The position numbers and the translations under genes were made by a program. Shown here piece by piece: positions 10,263 to 18,509 of a stretch of 64,000 bases of DNA (its first letter is position 1; each line of letters opens with the position of its first letter). A model generated the notes under the pieces. That model worked only from the letters and a program-made list of their open reading frames with translations. It did not search any database and was not told the DNA's origin. Where the stretch lies: positions 62,001-126,000 of the forward strand of contig CAWIPM010000007.1 of assembly GCA_963838035.1 (NCBI GenBank), written 5' to 3'. The DNA is from CAVVNN01 sp963838035 (GTDB lineage Bacteria; Actinomycetota; Thermoleophilia; Solirubrobacterales; 70-9).

Positions 10263-10293
10263 CCCTGTTTCCCTGTTTCCCTGCCCTCCTCCC
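10263..10293 (-). other. Conserved G-quadruplex motif, copy B
   Basis: Five GGG tracts on the minus strand (plus-strand C tracts at 10263-10265, 10271-10273, 10279-10281, 10284-10286 and 10291-10293) have loops of 5, 5, 2 and 4 bases, the same spacing as copy A although loop bases differ. The preserved tract spacing argues that the G runs themselves matter. Confidence 0.55.
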
Positions 10294-10323
10294 TGGAGAG
10301 CGAGGCCACTGTAGCGGAATCCG

Positions 10324-10339
10324 TGCTGTCCGTCTACAA
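10324..10339 (-). promoter_or_regulatory. Shared upstream motif TTGTAGACGGACAGCA, copy 2
   Basis: Exact 16-base copy of the motif at 2085-2100, with the same conserved flanks. It lies about 345 bases upstream of the 1521-residue gene's start and just past the stop of the preceding gene. Confidence 0.4.
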
Positions 10340-10355
10340 AGCTTCAGAACACGGT

Positions 10356-12803
10356 CTATTCCTGGATGTTTCGCGGCTCTGGCCGTAGGCCCGGCGCCTT
10401 CGGCCCGCTCGCCCGCCGGGTCCGATGGCGGTGGGGCCTACCGCGACGGTGGCCGTGGCGGTGAGGCCGGTGGTGATGGCCGTGGCGGCGGTGGTGATGG
10501 CGGAGCCATCTGTGCAGATGGACCGGGAGCGGAACCGGCAGAGGTTCTTCGACCAGCGGAGGATTGCCCTTGCCGGGAGCCAGACTGCCGACGGTCGGGT
10601 CTTCGGGTTCCGGTTGGAGGGAGCACTCGTACGAGCAGCAGCACTCGGTGAACGGGGGCTGAGGAAAGCCACCGTCGACACGCGCGTCATAGAGGTCGGG
10701 GGTGCCATCCGGGTCTTCGTATGCCAGCGAGTCGCCGGTGACGAAATACGCGTCGCCACCGTCGGCCGACGCATCGACGAACCTTGCTCCATGTTCGCTC
10801 CTGCCGCTGGAAATCAGAGCTAGGCAGCCGCTGACCCGCGGGCAGGAACCTTCAGCAATGGCCTCCCACTCATAGACGTCGCTGGCTTCGGCCTTGCCAT
10901 TGATGCCGCCAGCCCGTCCGTTGGTGTCCAGCGCCACCAGGGCGTCCTCGGAGTCGAAGAAGACCCGGTTGCCGCTGGCCGAGAGGACCCGCGGCTTGTA
11001 GACGCGGGTGACGATCTCGCCTTCGGCGGCGGCGCCTTCGTCGCCGTTGGAGCTGGCCCCGGGAATCGTCGAGGGCCCGACGGGGCGCTCGTTGGTCGGG
11101 TTGCAGGAGACGCAGGTGAGGCTGCCGGCGCCGGCGGCGCTGTAGAGGAAGACCTCGGAGTCGGGCTGGCCGGTGTTGGCGTCGGTGTTGTCGTATTCGG
11201 TCAGCGGGGCCGTGGAGAGGAAGAGCAGGCGGGCGCCGTCGGCGGAGACCCGGGCGGTGCCGGTGCTCGGTGGGTAGTCGCCTTCGGTGGCCGCGCCGGG
11301 GGTGGCGGCGACGGGGCTGAGCGAGCCGTGCCAGGAGAAGATCCCCGCCGCGGTCGCGTAGTAGACGCGGGAGCCGTCTTCGGAGGCGCCGAGCACGCCT
11401 TCGACTTCGCCCGCGGGGGTCAGTTCGGTGGAGGTGTGGCTGGAGGCGTCATAGCGGTAGAGCTTTTCGGCCTTGGTGTAGAAGGCGATGGCTCCCGAGG
11501 GGGTGGCGGTCTGCAGTTCGGCGGCGGCGGCGAGTTCGTGGGGGGCGGTTGCGCCTTCGCGCAGCCACAGCTTGCCGGCTTCGGTGAAGTAGACGCGGGA
11601 GCCGTCGGCGGAGACGCCGCCGCCCTGGGCGGCCAGCCGGGCGCCGGGGTTGACGTTGACGAGCGACAGCTGGCCCGAGGAGTACTCATAGAGGTTGGGC
11701 TTGGTCGGGTCGCAGCCTTCCGATGCGGCGACTTCGGTGGCGGTCGGGGTGAGCGCCGCGCAGGTGGAGAGGACGAGATGGCGCAGGTCGGGCGAGGCGC
11801 CGGCGAAGGCGAGGTTGAATTCTTCGGGTTCGAGGGCCAGTTCGGCGTTTGCCGCGGTGGCCACCGCGGTGAAGCTGCCGTCTTCGTTGTCGCGCAGGTA
11901 GTAGTCCTGGTAGCCGCTGGGGGCTTCGGAGCCCGGCAGGGGCGGGTTGGCGACCGGGCAGTCGGTGCCTTCGCCGCGGCAGTGGACGCCGTTGAGCATG
12001 ACCGCCCGGGCGAGATCGCCGGAGAAGAGCTGGTAGGGGACGCCGTTGGGGTCGTTGCCGTAGGAGCCCGAGAGCATCGGCGTGGAGATGTTCTGGGTCG
12101 ACCAGCCGGCGGCGCCATTGCGGCGCGAGATGTATTGGCTGCCCTGGGGGGCGCCCTGGGCTTCGGAGCCGCCGAAGGAGGAGGATGAGGTGTAGGTGAT
12201 CGCGCCGGGGCCGCTGGCGGCGGCCTGCAGCACGCCGCCGCCGTGGTTTTCTTCGAAGCCCTGGATCGCGCCGCCGTTTTTTTCGACCGGGCTGACCAGC
12301 TCCCAGCCGCGCTAGTCGGGCAGGGTGAAGGCGCCGGTGATTGCCTGGGTGGTGAAGGTCTGGGCCGCGCTCAGCGTGGTGTTGGAGCTGTTGGTGGCCG
12401 CGAGGCGGTAGTGGTAGAGGGTGCCGGGCGCAGCGGCGCTGACGTGCTTGGGGACAACCGTTTCGAAGTTCGAGCCCGAGCCGGCGTTGGCCGAGCCGCT
12501 CGCCGGCGCTTTGGTGGCCCCCGTGAAGCCTTTTTCCTGGAAGGCATGGTCGGTGGCGTATTCGAAGTGATAGGTGGTGCTCGAGCCCTCCGGGTTCAGT
12601 TCGCCGTTGAAGGTCGCCGAGCCGGGGCTGACTTCGGTCATCCAGATGGCGCCGATCTGCGGCGGGCCGGCGGCGGACGCGGATGCGGCCAGGCCCAGGA
12701 GCAGGCCCAGAGCCACGATGGCGAGGAGAATGGGTGCGCGGCGGGCGGAGGACAGCCCGAGCGCAACTGGCCGAGGCTGGTAAGTCGAAGCCTCTAACGT
12801 CAA
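10356..12803 (-). pseudogene. Secreted Fn3/WD40-like propeller protein interrupted by an in-frame TAG
   Basis: The likely start is TTG at 12803, six bases after an AGGGAAGGGAG ribosome site; a GTG at 12854 lies further upstream. A signal peptide (ILLAIVALGLLLGLAASASA) precedes one Fn3-like module (SATFNGELNPEGSSTTYHFEY), then the family hallmark LPD-x-RGWELVSPVEKNGG, and a PD40/TolB-like propeller (VSADGSRVYF; VSADGARLLFLST; LYDARVDGGFP). The tail is rich in His and Arg. The frame is continuous from 12803 to 10356 except for TAG at 12312-12314, exactly inside the hallmark, where the intact paralogue at 5415-9980 has Cys (LPDCRAYEQVS). A single substitution, whether real or a read error, explains it. 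Full length would be 815 codons. Confidence 0.7.
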
Positions 12804-12818
12804 ATTCTCTCCCTTCCC

Positions 12819-12834
12819 TGCTGTCCGTCTACAA
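12819..12834 (-). promoter_or_regulatory. Shared upstream motif TTGTAGACGGACAGCA, copy 3
   Basis: Third exact copy, directly abutting the ribosome site of the 10356-12803 gene. Here the flanks also make a small perfect hairpin (CCGTC, loop TTGTA, GACGG). The close spacing to the start codon suggests it is part of the 5' untranslated region or a regulator site. Confidence 0.4.
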
Positions 12835-12919
12835 GACGGCGACCGGACTGCCACGGTCGGTCACCTCGATCGTCTCCCCGCCGCACGTGATCCAGGTACC
12901 CAGCGTACTACCCGACTTA

Positions 12920-13277
12920 TGGAGGCGGTGGGATTCGAACCCACATCCGCGGCCGCGGTGCGAAGGTGTCTACAGGCATAGCCGGCGCTTGATTCTCGTC
13001 TCCCGGGGTCCGCGCCGGCGGGCACTGCGGGAGATAGAGCCCTCTGAGGTGTCCCCTGGCGGACGGGGCGATCCGCCCGGGTGAGCCCGCTTCTGAAGCC
13101 GGTGCCCCTCCCTGCGGGCGAGGGAGGACCGACTCTCACCGCTTAGCTATTGACTAAGCAGCGAGGGCGAACTCATGGTCCGCACGTATTGGTTGGTGCC
13201 GGGGTTTAACGAGGCCTCCGGCAACCTCGACCTGCAACCTTTCGCACGGACCGACCACGTCGAAGCCTGTCGCCCCC
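12920..13277 (-). ncRNA. ssrA: Transfer-messenger RNA (tmRNA)
   Basis: The 5' end GGGGGCG (13277-13271) pairs with CGCCUCC near the 3' end (12927-12921), followed by discriminator A; CCA is not encoded. A tRNA-like T arm is present (GTGGG-TTCGAAT-CCCAC, 12926-12942), and the 5' part holds the typical GACAGGCTTCGACG. The internal tag frame ends Glu-Phe-Ala-Leu-Ala-Ala-TAG at about 13174-13154. It rescues stalled ribosomes together with SmpB, whose gene lies 3.2 kb away on the same strand. Read as given, the tag would end in ADHEFALAA. The resume codon could not be placed with certainty, because the more plausible upstream codons (NQYVRT) are in another frame. Confidence 0.93.
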
Positions 13278-13293
13278 GTGCTATGTGCCTTCG

Positions 13294-13299
13294 ATTGTA
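13294..13299 (-). promoter_or_regulatory. Candidate -10 box for ssrA
   Basis: TACAAT lies 17 bases before the mature tmRNA 5' end, leaving room for a short leader removed by processing. The -35 position at 17-base spacing reads TTCGAC, a weak match. It shares the gap with the divergent oxidoreductase gene's ribosome site. Confidence 0.35.
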
Positions 13300-13322
13300 C
13301 GGTGTCGGCGAAGGAGGTCGAA

Positions 13323-14702
13323 ATGAGCGAGAGAGAGTTCGACGCGATCGTGCTGGGCGCCGGCCCGGCCGGCGAGGTCTGCGCGGGGCGACTCGCCGAC
13401 GGCGGAATGCGGGTCGCGATCGTCGAGCAGCACCTGGTCGGCGGCGAGTGCTCCTACTACGCGTGCATGCCCTCGAAGGCGCTGTTGCGGCCCGGCGACC
13501 TGCTCGCCGAGGCGCGGCGGGTGCCGGGCGTCTCCGCGGCGGTGAGCGGCGACCTCGACCGCCAGGCGGTGCTCGACCGCCGCGACGAGGTCATCCATGG
13601 CCTCGACGACTCCGGGCAGCTTCCCTGGCTGGAGAGACGCGGGGTCGAGCTGCTGCGGGGAGAGGGGCGGCTCGACGGCGAGCGGCGGGTGGCGGTCGGT
13701 GACGACGCGCTGACCGCGGCGCGGGCGATCGTGGTGGCCACCGGCAGCGGCGCGGCGATGCCGTCGATCGAGGGGCTCGACTCGGTGCGGGCCTGGAACA
13801 ACCGTGAGGGAACTACCGCCAGGCAGGTTCCCGAGAGCATGGTCGTGCTCGGCGGCGGGCCGGTCGGCGCCGAGCTCTCCCAGGCCTGGTCGAGCTTGGG
13901 CACCGCGGTGACCCTGGTCGAGGGTGGGGAGCGGCTGCTGTCCCGTGACGAGCCCTTTGCCGGGGAGCAGGTCGCCGCGGCGATGAGGGAGCGACACGGC
14001 ATCGAGGTGCGAACCGGCGTCACCGCCCAACGGGTGCAAGCCGGTGGAGCCGGGGTCGTGGTCGAGCTGAGCGACGGCGCCCGCGTCGAGGGCGCCGAGA
14101 TCCTGATCGCGGTCGGGCGGCGGCCGCGCACCGCGGGTATCGGGCTGGAGTCGGCCGCAGTCGAGACGGGACGGGGCGGCTTCCTCGAGACCGACGACCG
14201 GCTGCGGGTCGGCGGCCGCGAGTGGCTCTACGCGATCGGCGACGCCAACGGGCGCGCGCTCTTTACCCACATGGGCAAGTACCAGGCGTGGGTTGCGGCC
14301 GAGAACCTGCTCGGGCGGGAGGTCGAGGCGATAGCCGAGGGGGTCGGCTCGCCCCGGGTCACCTTCACCGACCCGCAGGTCGCCGCGGTCGGCCTGACGC
14401 TGGAACAGGCGGGGGAGGCCGGGATCGACGCCAGCGCGGTCGACGTCGCCACCGACGGCACCGCCGGCGCCAGCTTCCAGGGCCGCGGCACCGGAGGAAC
14501 CTCGCGGATCGTCGTCGACGATGCCCGCCGGACGATCGTCGGCGCGACCTTCACCGGATTCGACACCGCCGACTTCCTCCACGCGGCCACGGTCGCCATC
14601 GTCGGCGAAGTGCCGCTTGACCGGCTCCGCCACGCAGTCGCCGCCTACCCGACGCGCAGCGAGATCTGGCTGAAGCTGCTCGAGGCCTACGAAAGGGACT
14701 GA
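13323..14702 (+). CDS. FAD/NAD(P)-dependent disulfide oxidoreductase (dihydrolipoamide dehydrogenase/mercuric reductase family)
   Basis: The ATG at 13323 follows AAGGAGG by five bases. Features of the class I pyridine nucleotide-disulfide family, about 459 residues: FAD GAGPAG at residues 12-17, redox pair Cys43-Ser-Tyr-Tyr-Ala-Cys48 in GGECSYYACMPSK, NAD(P) site VVLGGGPVGAELSQA near 175, second FAD motif AIGDANG near 300, and a dimerisation domain. The C-terminal acid-base motif that usually reads His-Pro-Thr-x-x-Glu is Tyr-Pro-Thr-Arg-Ser-Glu here, so the catalytic His is absent. It may still transfer hydride but is unlikely to be a standard lipoamide dehydrogenase. It is a lone plus-strand gene, divergent from ssrA and convergent with the HhH gene. 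The substrate is unknown. Confidence 0.85.
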   Translation: MSEREFDAIVLGAGPAGEVCAGRLADGGMRVAIVEQHLVGGECSYYACMPSKALLRPGDLLAEARRVPGVSAAVSGDLDRQAVLDRRDEVIHGLDDSGQLPWLERRGVELLRGEGRLDGERRVAVGDDALTAARAIVVATGSGAAMPSIEGLDSVRAWNNREGTTARQVPESMVVLGGGPVGAELSQAWSSLGTAVTLVEGGERLLSRDEPFAGEQVAAAMRERHGIEVRTGVTAQRVQAGGAGVVVELSDGARVEGAEILIAVGRRPRTAGIGLESAAVETGRGGFLETDDRLRVGGREWLYAIGDANGRALFTHMGKYQAWVAAENLLGREVEAIAEGVGSPRVTFTDPQVAAVGLTLEQAGEAGIDASAVDVATDGTAGASFQGRGTGGTSRIVVDDARRTIVGATFTGFDTADFLHAATVAIVGEVPLDRLRHAVAAYPTRSEIWLKLLEAYERD

Positions 14703-14718
14703 CGAAGTCCAGCCGCCG

Positions 14719-16382
14719 TCAGACGGTCGAGCGGCGCTTCAGGTCTTCCACAAGCTCAGTCGGGAAGCCGGCCACCTGGTCGAGGTCGTCGACCGATCCG
14801 AAGCGCCCGAGGCGCTCGCGGTGGGCGAGCAGCCGCGTCGCCTGGGTAACCGACAGGTTCTGCCCTCGCAGCTGCTCGAAGGTGACCGTGTTGAGGTCGA
14901 TCGTCCCCCCGGGTTGGGCTGTCGCGGCCGGCGGCGGCTCAGGCGGAGCTGCCGGGGGCTGCGGCATCGGCGTCGGTGGCGGAGGAGCCGGCACTGGCGC
15001 CGGCGCCGGCGGATCTGGCGGCTCGGGGGGCGAGAACGGCTGTGGTGGAGCGGGCGGCTGGGGCGGCTCCGCAGACTGCGGCTGCAAAGGTGGCGGGGAT
15101 TGCAGGACGGGGGCCTGCGGCGGTGGCGCGCCGGCTCCCCCCTGCACCGAACGCATCACAGCCTGCTCGGCTTCGGCGGCGCGGCGCTCGGCCTCACGGG
15201 CCCGTTCCTCGGCCTGGGCGACGCTCTCCTCCATCTCCTGAACGCGTCGCCTGCGCTCCTCCTCCTGTGCTTTCAGCTCTGCGAGGCGCTGTGCCTCGGC
15301 CGCGCGACGCTCCGCCGCTTTGGTCCGTTCCTCGATCTGGCGCAGGCGCTCCTGCGCCGCCTCCAGCGAGCGCTCCTGGGCCTGGCGCTGTAGCTCGAGG
15401 CTCTGCTCGGCGGTCTGCAGGTCCGCGACCGGCGCCGGTGGCGCCATCCCCATGCCCGGCGCCTGCCCCGTCTGGACGGCGACCTCGCGGGCTTCGGCCT
15501 CGCGCTGGATTCGTTCGGCCTCAGCGATCCGCCGGTCGGCCTCGGCGCGGATCCGCTCCTCCTCGCGCTGGATCTCCCCCACTTTGGCGCGAACCCTCTG
15601 TTCGGCGACTGCCGGGTCGTAGACGCTGGGCTGCGGCGGAACCGCAGCGGGCATCGGGGGTGGGCCGGGGACGACCGGCGCGACGGGCTCGGCGGGCACC
15701 GCCTGTACGGGGGGAGTCGGGGAAACGGGGGGGGTCGGGGAAACGGGGGGGTCGGCTGCGCTGCCGGAGCCTGTTGAGCGCGCAGCAGCTCGCGCTCCTG
15801 TGCGGCCCGCGCGGCGGCCAGCTGCTGCTCCGCCTTCGCCGCTTCCTTCTGCTGCCGCCGCCCGGCTCCTCGACCCTGGCCGCGCTTCGCCGCCCTCTCC
15901 GCCCTGCGGCGCTTTGCTTCCTCCTGGCGTTGTTTCCGGTGCTGCAGCCGCGCCGCGCGCTGCTGCTCGCGGGCCCCGCGTCGTTTCTCCTTCGCGCTTT
16001 CGGGCTGCGCCGACCCCGGAGGACCGGGAGGAGGCGGGACCTGCGCGGGCGCCGCGCCGGGGGGAGGCTGGAGCCCCGCAGGGGGCGGTGTGGCGGGAAG
16101 CTCGGTTGTCTGAGCGGAGGCCGACGGCGCGGCAGCGGGCACAGCCGGCGGCGCGGGCGGCATCTTCTTCGCCTTCTCCTTGTCGCGGCGCTGGGTGATG
16201 CGGATCACCAGCAGCAGGAGGAGAATCGCCACCACGAGCCCCGCGACGAAGTACTCGATGTGATCGCTCACGTAGTTCCCAGCCTTGCTCGGGAACGATT
16301 CGGCCTGGGCCTGGGCGGGGACGACGAGGGCAAGCGTGGCCAGCCCGGTGACCCACGAGAGCAGGAGCAAACGGTTGCGCAT
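14719..16382 (-). CDS. Membrane protein with coiled coil, Pro-rich linker and helix-hairpin-helix C-terminus (frameshift in a G run)
   Basis: The ATG at 16382 follows AAAGGA. A signal peptide (RLLLLSWVTGLATLALVVPA) is followed by a transmembrane helix (YFVAGLVVAILLLLLVIRI) near residues 45-64. Then come a charged Arg/Lys/Glu/Ala coiled coil, Pro-rich repeats (PVSPTP), a second long coiled coil, another Pro-rich stretch and a C-terminal helix-hairpin-helix-like unit (DLNTVTFEQL..LSVTQATRLLAHRERLG.F.SVDDLDQV.GF). The frame breaks where a near-duplicate unit has 7 G (15745-15751) instead of 8 G (15727-15734); restoring one G gives one protein of about 555 residues. It may be a membrane-anchored scaffold with a ComEA-like tail, but function is not assigned. 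smpB starts the next block upstream. Confidence 0.65.
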
Positions 16383-16468
16383 GCCCCCGCATCCTTTCAT
16401 GTGCGGCGCATCATGCAAACCCCTCGGCGCTCGGCGGCTCGGCCGATATTCGATTTTTCCCGCCACGC

Positions 16469-16954
16469 TCACCGCATCCGGCTCTTGAACTCGCGCTCGA
16501 CTTCGCGGCGCACATCGCGGTCGGCGATCTCCCGCCTCCGGTCTCGGCCCTCCTTGCCGCGGGCCAGGGCCAGCTCGACCTTGGCCCGCGATCCCTTGAA
16601 GTAGATCCTGGTCGGGATCAGGGTCAGCCCTTTCTGCGCCGTCTTGCCGACCAGGCGCTCGATCTCGGCCCGGTGCAGGAGCAGCTTGCGCGGCCGCTCG
16701 GGCTCGTGGTTCTCGGTGCTGGCCGGCAGGTAGGGCGGGATGTGGAGGTTTCGCAGCCAGACCTCGCCGTCGTCGACCACCGCGTAGGCGTCGGCCATCT
16801 GGGCCTTGCCGCCGCGGAGCGACTTGACCTCGGAGCCGCGCAGCACGATTCCTGCCTCCAGCTTCTCGACCAGCTCGAACTTGTGGCGGGCGCGCCGGTT
16901 GGTCGCGACGTCGCCGGAGGCCGGCTCGCGCCGCTTCTTCTGCTTCTTAGCCAT
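16469..16954 (-). CDS. smpB: SsrA-binding protein SmpB
   Basis: 161 residues, standard length. The beta-barrel core motifs are clear: NRRARHKFELVEKLEAGIVL, GSEVKSLRGGKAQMADAYA, and KLLLHRAEIERL..K..QKG.TLIPTRIYFK. The basic C-terminal tail ends in FKSRMR. It binds tmRNA and directs it to stalled ribosomes. It overlaps the upstream RNase gene by 8 bases, and ssrA lies 3.2 kb downstream on the same strand, so the trans-translation parts are grouped. Confidence 0.96.
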   Translation of the reverse strand: MAKKQKKRREPASGDVATNRRARHKFELVEKLEAGIVLRGSEVKSLRGGKAQMADAYAVVDDGEVWLRNLHIPPYLPASTENHEPERPRKLLLHRAEIERLVGKTAQKGLTLIPTRIYFKGSRAKVELALARGKEGRDRRREIADRDVRREVEREFKSRMR

Positions 16955-18509
16955 CGGCTGGCTCCAGGTCGACGCGGCCGCGTGGCGCTTCGACCCGCGA
17001 GACCCTGACAGAGACCGGATCGCCGAGCCGCACCCGGCTCCCGGTGTTGCGGCCGACCAGCGCGGTCTCGGTCTCGTCCAGCTTGAAGTACTCGCCGCGC
17101 AGCGCGCGGGCGGGAAGGAAGCCCTCGTAGACGTCGCCGAGCTCGCCCCCGAAGGAGACGAAGGCGCCGCCGCGGATCACCCCCGATACCTCGCCCTCGA
17201 ACTCGGTCTCCAAACCGCGCTCGAGCAGCTCGCGATCGAGCAGGTAGGCGGCGCAGACGTCATCGGCGTCGCGCTCGATCCGCATCGAGTCCCGCTCGCG
17301 CTCGGAGCAGTGGGCGGCGGCGACCCTCGCCTCCGCCGCGCTCGGCGGCTCCTCCCCCTCTCCCAGCGCGGCCAGCAGCGCCCGGTGGACGACGAGGTCG
17401 GGGTAGCGGCGGATCGGCGAGGTGAAGTGGGAGTAGGCGGGGCTGCCGAGCCCGGCGTGGCCGGTGTTCCGCTCGCTGTATTGGGCCTGTTTGAGGGAGC
17501 GCAGCACGAGCGATGTATACGCCTCGCGGCCATGCCCGCGCCGCCTGGCCTCACGCAGCGCCATCCCGCTGCACTCAGCCGCGATCTCGCCGGCCTGGCG
17601 CGGAGATAGCGACTCGCGCAGCGGCGGCGTCGGCACCCCCAGGGCGTGCAGCTGGGCGACGAGGCGCTCGACGCGGGGCGGGTCGGGCTGAGCGTGAACG
17701 CGGTAGATCGCGGGCACGCGCTTTCGCTCCAGGAGCTGTGCCACCTGTTCGTTGGTGAGGATCATCAGGCGCTCGATCAAACGGTGGGACTCGGTCTGAG
17801 GAACGCCGCGGGCGCCGGTCACGTCGCCGGCCGAGTCGAAGCGGAACTCCGGCTCGAAGGACTCGACATCGAGGCTTGTCGTGCCGCGCCGCTCGCCCAG
17901 CGCCGCGGCAACCTCGCGCGCCGCGCCGAGCGGCCCGGCGACCTGCTCGGGCGCCCGGACGCGGCCGGCGAAGATCGCGTCTAGCCGGTCGTAGTCGAGG
18001 CGCTCGTCGGAGCGGATGCGACTGCGGTAGAAACGGGCCGAGCGCGGCTCGGCTCCAGGCCCCAACTCGATCTCAGCCGTGACCGCAAGCCGCTCGACCC
18101 CGGGGGCGAGGCTGCAGGCGTCACTGCTCAACGCGTGGGGCAACATCGGCTCGACCGTGCCCGGCACGTAGGTGCTGTTCGCCCGCTGCCGCGCCTCGCG
18201 GTCGAGCGCGCTGCCGGGGCGCACGTGGGCGGCGACGTCGGCAATGTGCACCCAGAGGCGGGCGCCATCCCCCTCGCGCTGCGCCGAGACCGCGTCGTCG
18301 AAATCGCGGGCGGTGGCGGGGTCGACGGTGAAGGTGAGCAGATCGGTGAGGTCACGGCGCGCGCCCGTCCCCTCGGCGGCAGCGGTGGCCGCCTCCCCCG
18401 CCTCGACCTCGAGGCGCGCGCTGAACCCGCGCCGGCCAAGCCGCTCTCGGAGCAGCGCCTCGACCGCCTCGCGAGCCCGCTTCGGCCTTCCGCTCCCCCG
18501 CCGGCTCAA
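16947..18509 (-). CDS. RNB-domain 3'-5' exoribonuclease (RNase R/II family, short form)
   Basis: 520 residues. The RNB catalytic motif is DPATARDFDDAVS (residues 63-75), with the acidic metal ligands present. Later RNB motifs are YSHFTSPIRRYPDLVVHR and the Arg-rich helix. An S1 RNA-binding domain occupies about 435-515 (EGEVSGVIRGGAFVSFGG). It is much shorter than E. coli RNase R and lacks the N-terminal cold-shock domains; the region before residue 50 is short and low in complexity. RNase R-type enzymes degrade structured RNA and mRNA from rescued ribosomes, which fits its overlap with smpB. Its start overlaps the ctpA-like stop by four bases (ATGA). Confidence 0.88.
   Translation of the reverse strand: MSRRGSGRPKRAREAVEALLRERLGRRGFSARLEVEAGEAATAAAEGTGARRDLTDLLTFTVDPATARDFDDAVSAQREGDGARLWVHIADVAAHVRPGSALDREARQRANSTYVPGTVEPMLPHALSSDACSLAPGVERLAVTAEIELGPGAEPRSARFYRSRIRSDERLDYDRLDAIFAGRVRAPEQVAGPLGAAREVAAALGERRGTTSLDVESFEPEFRFDSAGDVTGARGVPQTESHRLIERLMILTNEQVAQLLERKRVPAIYRVHAQPDPPRVERLVAQLHALGVPTPPLRESLSPRQAGEIAAECSGMALREARRRGHGREAYTSLVLRSLKQAQYSERNTGHAGLGSPAYSHFTSPIRRYPDLVVHRALLAALGEGEEPPSAAEARVAAAHCSERERDSMRIERDADDVCAAYLLDRELLERGLETEFEGEVSGVIRGGAFVSFGGELGDVYEGFLPARALRGEYFKLDETETALVGRNTGSRVRLGDPVSVRVSRVEAPRGRVDLEPADG

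Larger units (their letters stand above)
9981..10355. other. Intergenic leader region upstream of the 1521-aa gene
   Basis: This 375-base gap has no convincing gene. It holds the second copy of the long repeat, the second G-quadruplex motif and the second copy of the TTGTAGACGGACAGCA motif, all in the orientation of the downstream minus-strand gene. Confidence 0.5.
10063..10365 (-). repeat. Long intergenic direct repeat, copy B
   Basis: Partner of 1829-2124. The block from ggcgaactcgac (about 10176) to about 10355 is the most conserved part, and the match runs a few bases into the 3' end of the upstream gene (stop at 10356-10358). Conservation of intergenic rather than coding sequence suggests a functional leader or recent duplication. 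Confidence 0.7.

Noticed and set aside
13175..13702. Plus-strand frame across tmRNA and the oxidoreductase start
   Set aside because: Overlaps the tmRNA and runs out of frame with the conserved oxidoreductase.
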